Source: CAWHPS01 sp963831235
GTDB lineage: Bacteria > Fibrobacterota > OXYB2-FULL-49-7 > JAEUSG01
Direction: 5' to 3'
Assembly: GCA_963831235.1 (NCBI GenBank)
Contig: CAWHPS010000035.1
Location: 186,001 to 250,000, forward strand
Length of the DNA stretch: 64,000 nucleotides
Shown here: piece by piece, positions 36,089-45,191 of the stretch
How positions within the stretch are numbered: position 1 is the stretch's first letter
How the letters are laid out: each line of letters begins with the position of its first letter
Notes under the pieces: model-generated
Told to the model about the DNA's origin: nothing
Seen by the model: only the letters and a program-made list of their open reading frames with translations
Database searches by the model: none
Position numbers and translations under genes: made by a program

Positions 36089-37861
36089 TTGGAACTTGAT
36101 GCCCTTTCAGCATTTTTTATCCTTGCAATTTTATTATTATCAGCCTTGTCAGCAATTTATGGCATAGGTTACATGAAGAAATACGGTCAAGAAAAAAACA
36201 TAGGTTTTGCGGGTTTTTATTATAACCTTCTTGTTTTAAGCATGGTTCTTGTATGCCTTGCTCGGGATTCCATGCTTTTTATCATATCATGGGAGATTAT
36301 GGCTTTGTCTTCATTCTTTCTTGTTGCATTTGAAAATGAAAAGGTCGGGACAAGAAAAGCCGCATGGATTTATTTAATCGCTTCCCAATTAAGCACGGCA
36401 TTTCTCATAACTTTATTTTTAATCCTTAACAAAGTATCCGGTTCCTCTACAATTGGAAAGGATGTTTTGACACTTTCCCCAACTTCCGTAAACATCTGCT
36501 TCTTCCTTGCCATAATAGGGTTCGGAACAAAAGCAGGGATTATGCCTCTTCATGTTTGGCTGCCGGAAGCCCATCCTGCTGCCCCAAGCCATGTATCAGC
36601 GGTCTTATCAGGTGTCATGATCAAAACCGGAATTTACGGCCTTCTGCGTATTCTTCCCATGCTGGGTCCCCCACCCATAAATTTCGGAATGACACTTGTT
36701 TTCCTTGGTTCTGTTTCATGTATATTCGGTGTTCTTTTTGCATTGGCTCAACATGATCTTAAACGCCTTCTTGCCTACTCTAGTGTAGAGAATGTGGGAA
36801 TAATTCTTTTAGGCATGGGAATCGGCTTCATAGGTCTTTCCATAGGATTACCTAGTCTTTCAGCTCTGGGTTTTGCCGGTGGTCTTCTGCATGTTATCAA
36901 TCACGCTCTTTTCAAAGGTTTGCTTTTCATGGGAGCAGGAGCGGTCTTAAAGGAAACCCATACACGCGAAATGGATCATTTGGGCGGCCTCATAAAGAAA
37001 ATGCCGTTTACTGGTCTATTTTTTCTCATCGCTTCAATTTCAATTACAGGATTACCACCTTTCAATGGTTTTGTAAGCGAGTTCTTTATTTTTATCACTT
37101 CGTTCCAGGGGACATTCTCATTATCTGGTTTCACCGCAGTATCACTTGTAATTGTTATAGGGTCGCTTGCTTTGACAGGCGGTCTTGCAACGGCCTGCTT
37201 TACAAAGGCTTTTGGAATCGTATTCCTGGGTGAACCCAGAATGCATAATGGCGTGGAGGTGGGCGAAACAAACCGTTTCATGCTTGTTCCGATGGCTATT
37301 TTGTCTTTTTTATGTATTGGCATAGGAGTTTGCAGCCCCTGGATAATAGGAATTCTAACCCATGTTGTAAAATCTCTTTCCGGAAGCGCGGCTTTTGAAG
37401 AATTGAATATTATGTCCGGCAAATTATCAAGCATCACCACCTGCTTCGCTGTTTTAATAATATTGATTGTAATTGTTGCCGGTATAAGAAAATATTTGCT
37501 TGCTCGAAATAAGGCCTTTGTAAGCGGTCAAATTGTTCCTACATGGGATTGCGGCTATGCAGCTCCTTCATCATCAATGCAATATTCCTCTTCATCATTT
37601 GCCCAACCTATTACTGATCTTTTCAAGGTATTCCTTCGTACGAAAAAGAGTATCAGCAGAAAAGAGAATTATTTTCCGGGTAAAGAACGTCTTGCAACAG
37701 AAACACCTGATTTAAGCCGTGAAAGCATGTTTGGACCTGTTTTCAGAGGAATTCAAAACACACTGTTCCGGTTCCGTGTTTTACAAGAAGGCCGTCTACA
37801 AATATATGTGCTTTACATTGTGCTTACCCTCCTGGTTCTCTTAATCTGGAAGCTGCGCTAA
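36089..37861 (+). CDS. hyfB: Hydrogenase-4 component B-like proton-pumping subunit (Ehr complex)
   Basis: The 590-aa polytopic protein is homologous to NuoL/MrpA-type antiporter subunits. Typical motifs are WEIMALSSFFLV, GFGTKAGIMPLHVWLPEAHPAAPSHVSAVLSGVMIKTGIYG and LLHVINHALFKGLLFMGAGAVL, including the charged Lys/His/Glu line used for ion translocation. The TTG start assigned here is probably artificial; the real protein likely begins at 35875. It is the first of a row of Hyf-type genes on the plus strand. Confidence 0.88.
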   Translation: MELDALSAFFILAILLLSALSAIYGIGYMKKYGQEKNIGFAGFYYNLLVLSMVLVCLARDSMLFIISWEIMALSSFFLVAFENEKVGTRKAAWIYLIASQLSTAFLITLFLILNKVSGSSTIGKDVLTLSPTSVNICFFLAIIGFGTKAGIMPLHVWLPEAHPAAPSHVSAVLSGVMIKTGIYGLLRILPMLGPPPINFGMTLVFLGSVSCIFGVLFALAQHDLKRLLAYSSVENVGIILLGMGIGFIGLSIGLPSLSALGFAGGLLHVINHALFKGLLFMGAGAVLKETHTREMDHLGGLIKKMPFTGLFFLIASISITGLPPFNGFVSEFFIFITSFQGTFSLSGFTAVSLVIVIGSLALTGGLATACFTKAFGIVFLGEPRMHNGVEVGETNRFMLVPMAILSFLCIGIGVCSPWIIGILTHVVKSLSGSAAFEELNIMSGKLSSITTCFAVLIILIVIVAGIRKYLLARNKAFVSGQIVPTWDCGYAAPSSSMQYSSSSFAQPITDLFKVFLRTKKSISRKENYFPGKERLATETPDLSRESMFGPVFRGIQNTLFRFRVLQEGRLQIYVLYIVLTLLVLLIWKLR

Positions 37862-37862
37862 A

Positions 37863-38768
37863 ATGGAAACATTTCTTGCATCATCAATAAATATTCTTTT
37901 ATGTCTTTTTATTTCTCCGCTCGTTCCAGGAATAATAAATAAAACAAAGGCCTTTTTTGCCGGCCGTAAAGGTCCTCCTCTTTTGCAGGCTTATTTTGAT
38001 ATCCTGAAACTTCTGCAAAAGGGTGTTGTGTACAGCAAAACAACAACTTGGATTTTCAAAGCAGGTCCTGTTGTGGGATTAAGTTCGGTAATTGCCGCTC
38101 TTGTGGTGCTGCCTTTCGGTGGTGTTCCTGCGCTAATCTCTTTTGACGGTGACTTTATTTTTTTTGCAGGTGTTTTGTGTCTGATGAGGTTTTTTACTGT
38201 TATTGCCGCGCTTGATACTGGTTCCAGTTTCGAAGGAATGGGTGCGAGTCGTGAAGTTCAGTTTTCGGCCTTGGCTGAACCTGCGCTCTTCCTGAGTCTT
38301 GCTGCTGTAGTCCGTGAGGTCCATGTTTACAGTCTCACAGACATTCTACCTGAATCGGGCTTTATGTCGGCTGAACTTGTATTGGTCATTGTAGTACTTT
38401 TTGCCATATTCCTTTGTGAAAATGCCCGCATTCCTTTTGATGATCCCAATACGCATCTCGAATTAACCATGATTCATGAAGTCATGGTCCTGGATCACAG
38501 CGGAGTGGATTTTGCCTTTATAACTTACGCATCCTCACTTAAGCTTTGGGTCCTTGGAACACTGATTATAGGACTTATAATACCTGTATATGATGGGTCA
38601 CCTTTGTTCAGTATCGTGATTGCATTATCAGGCATATTCATGCTTTCCATTATTGTGGGCGTTGTGGAATCCATAATGGCCCGGTTCCGCCTGCTTAAGG
38701 TTTCGCAAATATTAATTGCTGCTTCAGGATTGTCGATAATTGCTTTTATCTTTTCCATGGGCCAATGA
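37863..38768 (+). CDS. hyfC: Hydrogenase-4 component C-like (NuoH-type) membrane subunit
   Basis: The 301-aa membrane protein of the NuoH/HycD family anchors the hydrophilic arm. Family motifs: GRKGPPLLQAYFDILKL near residue 37, GSSFEGMGASREVQFSALAEP around 120, and the acidic loop ENARIPFDDPNTHLELTMIHEVM. It begins 1 nt after the hyfB stop and overlaps hyfE at its end by 4 nt, showing a tight operon. Confidence 0.93.
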   Translation: METFLASSINILLCLFISPLVPGIINKTKAFFAGRKGPPLLQAYFDILKLLQKGVVYSKTTTWIFKAGPVVGLSSVIAALVVLPFGGVPALISFDGDFIFFAGVLCLMRFFTVIAALDTGSSFEGMGASREVQFSALAEPALFLSLAAVVREVHVYSLTDILPESGFMSAELVLVIVVLFAIFLCENARIPFDDPNTHLELTMIHEVMVLDHSGVDFAFITYASSLKLWVLGTLIIGLIIPVYDGSPLFSIVIALSGIFMLSIIVGVVESIMARFRLLKVSQILIAASGLSIIAFIFSMGQ

Positions 38769-39415
38769 CAATGAACTCTATGATCGAATCCACAATAATG
38801 CTTCTTCTTCTTTCTGATCTTGCCTTATTCAGTGTCAGCTTATTGTCCACATCCATCAAGATTGTGGCTGTACAGGGATTTCTACTCGGTATTTTTGCCC
38901 TGCTGGCCCAGTGGCATGCTCTCACTCCAAGAATCATTGTCATTGCTGTTTTCAGCGCCATGGTTAAAGGTATTGTTTTCCCATACCTTATAAAACGTGC
39001 AATAAAAGAAACCGGAATAAAAAGGGAGATTCAACCTTTTGTTGGTTTCGGATTGTCAATGGTTGCTGGAATTGTTCTTTTAGGGGCCGCGCTTTATACC
39101 GGTTCCAAGATAGCCTTGAATGCGGTTCCGCTCCACCCTTTTGCGGTTCCGGTATCATTCCTCATGCTTTTTACAGGGCTTTTCCTTATTATTGCAAGAA
39201 AAAAAGCGCTCTTGCAATGTCTTGGCTATATAGTTTGTGAAAACGGTATTTATATGTTCGGCATGGCTGCTGTAGGAGAAATTCCAGCCTTAATTGAATT
39301 CGGGGTACTTCTGGATGCCTTTGTCGCTGTTTTTGTAATGGGAATAATAATTTATCATATCAGTCGTGAATTTGATCATATTGATACGGATCGGTTGAAT
39401 ACTCTAAAAGGATAA
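38765..39415 (+). CDS. hyfE: Hydrogenase-4 component E-like membrane subunit
   Basis: The 216-aa membrane protein has the NuoK-like HyfE pattern: about seven helices, GFLLGIFALLAQWHA-type region, GYIVCENGIYMFGMA with a conserved Glu in the membrane, and LDAFVAVFVMGIIIYHI. It is placed between hyfC and hyfF as in E. coli hyf and in Ehr operons. Confidence 0.88.
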   Translation: MTMNSMIESTIMLLLLSDLALFSVSLLSTSIKIVAVQGFLLGIFALLAQWHALTPRIIVIAVFSAMVKGIVFPYLIKRAIKETGIKREIQPFVGFGLSMVAGIVLLGAALYTGSKIALNAVPLHPFAVPVSFLMLFTGLFLIIARKKALLQCLGYIVCENGIYMFGMAAVGEIPALIEFGVLLDAFVAVFVMGIIIYHISREFDHIDTDRLNTLKG

Positions 39416-39416
39416 A

Positions 39417-40922
39417 ATGTTTCTTTTTGCGCTTATTCTTATTCCTTTTTGTTTTGGTCTTCTTGCTATTGTAATGCGCACGCCTACCAGGTGTCTTGCT
39501 GTAATGGTCACAGGTGTTTTTCTTTCAACAATTCTAGGGGTAGTATTTATAATCCGGTTTTTTTGTATTGCTGATCCGATTATTGAAAATGGATGGCTTT
39601 TTATTGATGCCTTGTCTGCATATCACCTTGCCGTTCTTTTCTTGGTTTTCTGTATGACCGCCTTATTTGCATTGGTTTATTTTAAAACAGAACTTAAGAA
39701 TAACGGTTTTTCACTATACCAGGCACGTCTTTTTTCCTGCCTTTTTACTGAATCACTTGCTTCGATGACTCTTACTCTTCTATCCAATAATCTTGGAGTC
39801 ATGTGGGTAGGAATAGAGGCTACCACCCTCATTACAGCATTTCTTATATACCTTCATCCAACACGTGAATCCCTTGAAGCCATGTGGAAGTACATAATAA
39901 TCTGCTCTGTGGGTGTGGCTTTTGCATTTATGGGAACATTGCTCATAGCAGCTTCAGCCCAAGGATTAAACATTCCTGTTAATGAAACAATGCTCTTTAC
40001 CACTTTGCGAACTCATGCAAAAGAACTTAATCCGGCTCTTATAAAAACAGCTTTTATCTTTATTCTTGTCGGCTATGGCACAAAGGCCGGACTTGCGCCG
40101 CTTCACAACTGGCTTCCTGATGCTCACAGTCAGGCTCCTGCACCGGTTTCAGCCATGTTTTCAGGATTTATGCTTAATGCAGCCCTTTATTGTATAATGC
40201 GTTTTATCCCGATAACTGGAATTGCACTTGATGATACAGGGTGGGCTTCGGGTCTGCTCATCGTATTCGGTCTTTTGTCAATAAGTGTTGCTGCTGCATT
40301 TATAATTTTCCAAACCAATCTCAAGCGCCTGCTTGCATTTTGCAGCGTCGAACATATGGGTATAATCATACTTGGTTTGGGGTTTGGCGGATTGGGTGTA
40401 TTTGCAGCATTGTTTCATACCCTTACCCATTCGGTAAGTAAAACTCTTTCTTTTTTCTCTGCTGGAAGGCTCGGTCAGATTTTCGGAACACACGATATGC
40501 GTAAAATGGGAGGAGCATTCCACATAAAGGCGATTTGGGCCATTGGGCTTTTCGGAAGCATGCTGGCTTTGATAGGCGCAGCACCATTTTGCACGTTTAC
40601 CAGCGAATTCCTTGTCGCAAAGGCTGCTGTGGAAAAAGGAGCTTATCCTCAGCTTGTTATTTTTCTATTGGGAATTGGCATTATATTTGTCGGCATGTTG
40701 GGACGAGCAATCCCGCTTTTTTGGGATAAACCCGAAAGAAGCGATTATAATTCAACTACCGGGAAACTGGAATACGGTCTTGTCATTTTACCCCTTATAT
40801 TATTGATACTACTCGGGCTTTTTATGCCGTTGTTCCTAAAGGATATTTTGATAAAAGCCTCAGCTGTTATCAACATAAGCGGGCCTGTAAGTCCTTTTCT
40901 TTTAAAGGGCGCTGCACAATGA
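39417..40922 (+). CDS. hyfF: Hydrogenase-4 component F-like proton-pumping subunit
   Basis: The 501-aa NuoN/MrpD-type subunit. Motifs: WVGIEATTLITAFLIYLH, GYGTKAGLAPLHNWLPDAHSQAPAPVSAMFSGFMLN, and HTLTHSVSKTLSFFSAGRLGQIFGTHDM. Together with HyfB this supplies a second antiporter-like module. The start is 1 nt after the hyfE stop and its end overlaps the large-subunit gene by 4 nt. Confidence 0.92.
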   Translation: MFLFALILIPFCFGLLAIVMRTPTRCLAVMVTGVFLSTILGVVFIIRFFCIADPIIENGWLFIDALSAYHLAVLFLVFCMTALFALVYFKTELKNNGFSLYQARLFSCLFTESLASMTLTLLSNNLGVMWVGIEATTLITAFLIYLHPTRESLEAMWKYIIICSVGVAFAFMGTLLIAASAQGLNIPVNETMLFTTLRTHAKELNPALIKTAFIFILVGYGTKAGLAPLHNWLPDAHSQAPAPVSAMFSGFMLNAALYCIMRFIPITGIALDDTGWASGLLIVFGLLSISVAAAFIIFQTNLKRLLAFCSVEHMGIIILGLGFGGLGVFAALFHTLTHSVSKTLSFFSAGRLGQIFGTHDMRKMGGAFHIKAIWAIGLFGSMLALIGAAPFCTFTSEFLVAKAAVEKGAYPQLVIFLLGIGIIFVGMLGRAIPLFWDKPERSDYNSTTGKLEYGLVILPLILLILLGLFMPLFLKDILIKASAVINISGPVSPFLLKGAAQ

Positions 40923-42424
40923 ACAGGAATGAATCCCAAATGATGAGAAATTGCCAGGCCGTACCTTTGGCAGACATACCTGTTCTTGCCCCTGATGTTT
41001 TTCGTAGTAACATATTGGAAAATGTTTCAAAAGGTTTTCGTATTTGTTCATTCTTCGGGGTCCCCCAGGAACGACTGACTAGTGTTACTGACAATTCCAA
41101 AGGCTCATGCAGGCTTTTTGCAGTCCTTGCTCTTGATGAGCAAGGTGTTTTTTCAGTGTCAAGTGCTGATATCATTGAATCGTATCCTTGTCTTACAACC
41201 GAGTGTCCTCAAGCACATTTATTTGAACGCGAGATTTTTGAACAAACAGGCATTGTTCCAAGGGGCCACCCCTGGCTTAAACCGGTCCGTTTTGAAAATA
41301 GCCCTGTCGGCATAATGGATTTTTTTAAACTTGAGGGGGCTGAACCTCATGAAGTTGCGGTTGGGCCTGTTCATGCCGGTATAATTGAACCAGGTCATTT
41401 CCGTTTTCAATGTCATGGTGAAAATGTTTACCATCTTGAAATTTCTCTTGGTTATCAATACCGCGGAATTGAAAATGCGCTTTTGTCATTTCCGGAAAAG
41501 AGGCACCTCCACTACATGGAAACTTTATCCGGTGATTCAACAATTGGTCATGCAACCGCTTTTGCGCAGATTTCCGAGGTTCTTTCAAAAAACGGTCTTC
41601 CGCCGGCAAGGGCCATGGCCATACGCGGTATTGCTCTTGAACTCGAACGCCTTGCCAACCACACCGGAGATCTGGGAGCGCTTGCAAATGATATCGGCTT
41701 TTTACCCACATCCTCCTATTGCGGAAGGATACGTGGAGATTTCCTTAACTTGACGGCCCTTTTGTGTGGAAATCGGTTTGGTCGCGGTTTGGTTGTTCCA
41801 GGCGGCGCGGGGTTTAATATTGACAGCACACGATTAGATGAGTTTTCCAGAAGACTTGATGCTGCCGAACAGGATGTCAAAAGCGCTGTATCTATATTAT
41901 GGAACACCCCATCTGTTATGGCAAGATTCGAAGACACAGGCGTTCTTACAGAATCGATTGCAAAAGACCTGGGGCTTGTAGGTCCTGCAGCACGCGCTTC
42001 AGGCATAACACATGATGTAAGGAGTGATTCCCCAAGCGGAATTTACCGTTTTGCATCCATAACATCCACTGTATGGAACTCCGGCGATGTTTTTGGCCGT
42101 GCTTTTGTTCGTTGGATGGAAATACAGAAATCAATAGAATTTATTTCCAGCCTGATAAAACATCTTCCTGATGGCCCAATTCAAAATATCCCAAGCACTA
42201 CCGGGAAGAATCTTTTTGCGTTGTCACTTATTGAAGGCTGGCGTGGAGAAATATGTCATGTAGCAATAACCGACTCGAATGGTAAAATGGCTCATTATAA
42301 AATTACGGATCCCTCCTTTCACAACTGGATGGGTCTCTCAATGGTAATGCGGGGAAGTCAGATATCGGATTTCCCGCTTTGCAATAAAAGTTTCAATTTA
42401 TCCTATTGCGGTCATGATCTATAA
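40919..42424 (+). CDS. hyfG: Ehr large subunit: NuoC-NuoD fusion lacking NiFe cysteines
   Basis: The 501-aa protein joins a 30-kDa (NuoC) part (to about residue 125) with a 49-kDa/large-subunit part. VGPVHAGIIEPGHFRFQ and SLGYQYRGIENAL are typical of HycE/HyfG. The N-terminal metal motif, normally ERxCGxC, reads METLSGDSTIGH (residues 200-211) and the C-terminal DPCxxC reads DPSFHNW (from D464). All four NiFe cysteines are absent, the hallmark of Ehr complexes. The electron partner is unknown. Confidence 0.9.
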   Translation: MNRNESQMMRNCQAVPLADIPVLAPDVFRSNILENVSKGFRICSFFGVPQERLTSVTDNSKGSCRLFAVLALDEQGVFSVSSADIIESYPCLTTECPQAHLFEREIFEQTGIVPRGHPWLKPVRFENSPVGIMDFFKLEGAEPHEVAVGPVHAGIIEPGHFRFQCHGENVYHLEISLGYQYRGIENALLSFPEKRHLHYMETLSGDSTIGHATAFAQISEVLSKNGLPPARAMAIRGIALELERLANHTGDLGALANDIGFLPTSSYCGRIRGDFLNLTALLCGNRFGRGLVVPGGAGFNIDSTRLDEFSRRLDAAEQDVKSAVSILWNTPSVMARFEDTGVLTESIAKDLGLVGPAARASGITHDVRSDSPSGIYRFASITSTVWNSGDVFGRAFVRWMEIQKSIEFISSLIKHLPDGPIQNIPSTTGKNLFALSLIEGWRGEICHVAITDSNGKMAHYKITDPSFHNWMGLSMVMRGSQISDFPLCNKSFNLSYCGHDL

Positions 42425-42433
42425 AGGCGGCTT

Positions 42434-43189
42434 ATGTTTGAAATTATAAGAGAGCGTTTTAAACAGAAAAACCGGACCATAAAATATCCCAAGGATACTC
42501 CTTCTTTGCCAGACAGGTTTCGCGGTCTGCCCAAAATTGATCAAAATAAATGTCCAAATGGATGTACCGAATGTTCACTAGCCTGCCCTGTTGATTCCAT
42601 TATTTCAGGAAATGATTTTTCCATTGATTTGGGCAAATGTCTTTTCTGCACGGATTGTGCCAGGTCATGCCCTTCACAGGCGATTGAATTTACTAGAGAG
42701 TTCAGGCTTGCTTCGAATAATCGTGAAAATCTCATTTTACGGAATAACAGTTTTAAACCTGAGCAGGCAGCAGGGAAAGATATCAGAAATATTTTCGGCA
42801 GATCGCTTAAACTAAGAGAAGTAAGTGCCGCAGGATGCAATGCCTGTGAAATGGATACAAATGTGTTAAGCACCGTGGTTTTTGATTTGGGCCGTTTCGG
42901 AATACAATTTGTTGCATCACCGCGTCATGCGGATGGTCTTTTTATTACAGGTCCTGTAAGCAGGAATATGGAGTCGGCTCTAAGAAAAACTTATGAAGCC
43001 ATACCAATGCCAAAAATCGTTATTGCATGCGGAACATGTGCGATTTCAGGAGGCCCATTTATTGATCATAAGGAAGTCCTGAATGGCGTGGATAAACTCC
43101 TACCGGTTGATTTATATATACCTGGCTGCCCGCCCCATCCCTTGACGATTCTGAATGGGATTCTTGGATTTTTAGGAAAATTAATTTGA
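42434..43189 (+). CDS. Fused ferredoxin (HyfH-like) and NuoB-like (HyfI) small subunit
   Basis: The 251-aa protein has an N-terminal 2[4Fe-4S] ferredoxin part (CPNGCTECSLACP and CLFCTDCARSCP, residues ~40-85), then a NuoB/HyfI part with GCNACEMD, IACGTCAISGG and IPGCPPHP, the ligands of the proximal cluster. In E. coli HyfH and HyfI are separate, so this is a gene fusion. The cluster ligands are kept although the partner large subunit has no NiFe site, implying electron transfer still takes place. Confidence 0.9.
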   Translation: MFEIIRERFKQKNRTIKYPKDTPSLPDRFRGLPKIDQNKCPNGCTECSLACPVDSIISGNDFSIDLGKCLFCTDCARSCPSQAIEFTREFRLASNNRENLILRNNSFKPEQAAGKDIRNIFGRSLKLREVSAAGCNACEMDTNVLSTVVFDLGRFGIQFVASPRHADGLFITGPVSRNMESALRKTYEAIPMPKIVIACGTCAISGGPFIDHKEVLNGVDKLLPVDLYIPGCPPHPLTILNGILGFLGKLI

Positions 43190-43222
43190 TTTTCCTCTAT
43201 TTTTAATGTACATTTATTATTA

Positions 43223-43540
43223 ATGAACACAAATTTTGCCATATCTACCTCTAATCTTCGTGTTACCCAGGTTCGCCAGGATGTAACCGGAAACAATATT
43301 GCCAATATAAATACGGATCGTTTTGAGGCAAAAGATGTTGTTCAATCAGATGCTAACCATGGTGTTTCTGTGGCTGCCATTAGAAAAACACCAAACAACA
43401 ATTCCTTAGGCTATTCCAATACCGACCTTCCAAAAGAGATGACGAATATGATGGTTAACAAAGACACTTATGCTGCAAATGCAAGTGTAATCAAGGTCCA
43501 GGACAGGATGATAGGCGAGGTTATTGATTTAATCAGGTAA
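43223..43540 (+). CDS. Flagellar rod-like (FlgC/FlgB-type) protein
   Basis: The 105-aa product has the N-terminal rod signature (SNLRVTQVRQDVTGNNIANINT) and the C-terminal rod/hook motif (EMTNMMVNKDTYAANASVIKV). FlgC is usually 130-150 aa, so this is short. No other flagellar gene is nearby and the gene sits 33 nt after the Ehr operon. Its 3' end overlaps by 8 nt the end of the convergent gene. It may be an orphan paralogue. Confidence 0.8.
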   Translation: MNTNFAISTSNLRVTQVRQDVTGNNIANINTDRFEAKDVVQSDANHGVSVAAIRKTPNNNSLGYSNTDLPKEMTNMMVNKDTYAANASVIKVQDRMIGEVIDLIR

Positions 43541-44003
43541 AGAAATTCTCTTTTTTATCTTTCCACCATTTTTTTGAATCAACCCGGTAGAAAACCTTAT
43601 CTGTATTGAAATTGTGGTAAATCCTAAAAAAAAGAAAATACGTCCAGGGCGATTTTACAGGGTTATAAATAGAATCTAAAAGCAGATGCTGCATTGCACC
43701 GATATAAAATGCCCAGGCAAGACTCCGTGGCCCTGCAAAAAAAATAATTGCGAAAATCAAAGTCATAATATCGAACCCATGCAAGAAAACTACGCTTTTC
43801 CTGGATATAAGATGCATTTGCTCCTTAAAGAAATCTGAAACATGCTTTTTAAATCCAAACCTTAACAGATATTCCGGTATGTGATCAATATCAATCAAAA
43901 CTCCTGAAAGAAAATTAACGGATGCTAACAAAGGCGATCTGGTAATCGCAAAAGTTGAAGCGGAAAAAATTAGAGAAGAATAAAGATGGTGGGAGGCTCT
44001 CAA
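43533..44003 (-). CDS. Membrane protein of the metal-dependent hydrolase-like (DUF457/YdjM) type
   Basis: The 156-aa membrane protein contains SHHLYSSLIF near the start, SGVLIDIDHIPEYLL, VFLHGFDI and GAMQHLLLDSIYNP. The His/Asp pattern (HH, DIDH, LHGF, QHLLLD) resembles membrane metal-dependent hydrolases of the YdjM/DUF457 group. It starts at TTG 44003, whose bases overlap the stop of the upstream gene by 4 nt. Confidence 0.65.
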   Translation of the reverse strand: MRASHHLYSSLIFSASTFAITRSPLLASVNFLSGVLIDIDHIPEYLLRFGFKKHVSDFFKEQMHLISRKSVVFLHGFDIMTLIFAIIFFAGPRSLAWAFYIGAMQHLLLDSIYNPVKSPWTYFLFFRIYHNFNTDKVFYRVDSKKWWKDKKENFFT

Positions 44004-44308
44004 GCTCTTTTTCTTTTCTTGACCTTGGGATAAATTATTTCAAAAAGACGGGAGCTGAAATAAATAATAAAACCCGCAATACCGATCCCCAACGCAATTG
44101 AACGAAACATTGGATTGGCAACGCCGTTCCGCCATAATAAAAGAATCCCGAACGCAAAAAGGATCATGACAAAACCTATTACACGCAGGATAAGTGTCAA
44201 GCGTTGTTGTTTTAGCTTTGAACCGTCATCAATTAAATCATCGAGCAATTCATTGTATGGGACAGGTTTTTGTTTGTCTTCTTCATTTTCCATGAGCATA
44301 AAATACAT
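44000..44308 (-). CDS. Small two-helix membrane protein
   Basis: I start at the ATG at 44308 (102 aa), just after the stop of the phosphodiester glycosidase-like gene; longer readings only overlap that gene in another frame. An acidic N-terminus (MENEEDKQKPVPYNELLDDL) precedes two membrane helices and a KKRKRA tail. Function unknown; its stop overlaps the start of the next gene. Confidence 0.6.
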   Translation of the reverse strand: MYFMLMENEEDKQKPVPYNELLDDLIDDGSKLKQQRLTLILRVIGFVMILFAFGILLLWRNGVANPMFRSIALGIGIAGFIIYFSSRLFEIIYPKVKKRKRA

Positions 44309-44309
44309 T

Positions 44310-45191
44310 TTATTTCCGCATAATGCCAATCCCGAAAGGAATTTTATCCATACCGGGAAGGTTAAGAGTATCTGATGACAGTAAACACATCTGACTTGAT
44401 GCTCCGCCATCAAGTGCAAGACAATTTTTAAAACCCAAGGCGCCTGCAATAAACCCAAGCTCGAAGAAAGAAACCTCTCTCACTGAAATAAAGAAAAGAA
44501 TATTGCCATCCCAGTCCTCACCTATACAGGAGCGCCGAGATTTTCGATTTATATGTATCTTTTTATCTTCAATCCTAATGTCTTTTGGAATTTCCCCATT
44601 AAAGATAATCATTGGAAAGGATTGCAAAACCTGACTCATTTTTTCATCTGGTTTTTTCTTATATGAAAAACCTGGTGCGCTGTCGTTATAAAAGAAAAAA
44701 CCTGAATAATTCGGCTTTAATTTTGACAGTAATTCTGAGTCTTTGATAATCAACCCGAGAGGATATTTTCGATCCCTGTCCTGGTCTTTAAGGTAAAAGT
44801 AACCGCCATTTATACCTGCAATACATCCTGTTGCCTTAATCCAATCATAAATTGTCTGGCCGGGGCCCTCTTCGCCGATAATTTTAAAGGTAAAGCTGGA
44901 AGGATTTATCTTTAATAAAAAGATCTTTGTGCCTGTCGAATCTTCTCGTTCTATATAAATATTACCCACTGAGAGGTTTTTTTCAATACTTGTCCATTCA
45001 ATTTTTTTAGAAAGAACAGCTGATGATTTGTTCCAAAGAGCACGAGTTATAAGAGAATTGTCTATCATCTCTCGTTTTCCTGAATTCTTTGTGATATAAT
45101 ATATAGGCACTGAAAAGGCGTTGATTAAAAAAAAGCATTGGATAAAAAATATAACGGCTAATTTTGTAAATTGCGATTGAAATCTTTTCAT
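44310..45191 (-). CDS. Phosphodiester glycosidase (NAGPA/DUF2233) family protein
   Basis: The 293-aa exported protein has an N-terminal signal/anchor segment (residues 9-27). The NAGPA-type domain is shown by GCIAGINGGYFYL, FNGEIP, RRSCIGEDWDGNILFFI and CLALDGGASSQM. Members hydrolyse phosphodiester-linked sugars or act on cell-wall glycans; the exact substrate is unknown. It begins the minus-strand run 45191 to 43533. Confidence 0.8.
   Translation of the reverse strand: MKRFQSQFTKLAVIFFIQCFFLINAFSVPIYYITKNSGKREMIDNSLITRALWNKSSAVLSKKIEWTSIEKNLSVGNIYIEREDSTGTKIFLLKINPSSFTFKIIGEEGPGQTIYDWIKATGCIAGINGGYFYLKDQDRDRKYPLGLIIKDSELLSKLKPNYSGFFFYNDSAPGFSYKKKPDEKMSQVLQSFPMIIFNGEIPKDIRIEDKKIHINRKSRRSCIGEDWDGNILFFISVREVSFFELGFIAGALGFKNCLALDGGASSQMCLLSSDTLNLPGMDKIPFGIGIMRK

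Noticed and set aside
44309..44458. Longer N-terminus for the small membrane protein (start at 44458)
   Set aside because: The extra 50 codons lie inside the phosphodiester glycosidase-like gene in another frame; a start after that gene's stop is more plausible.
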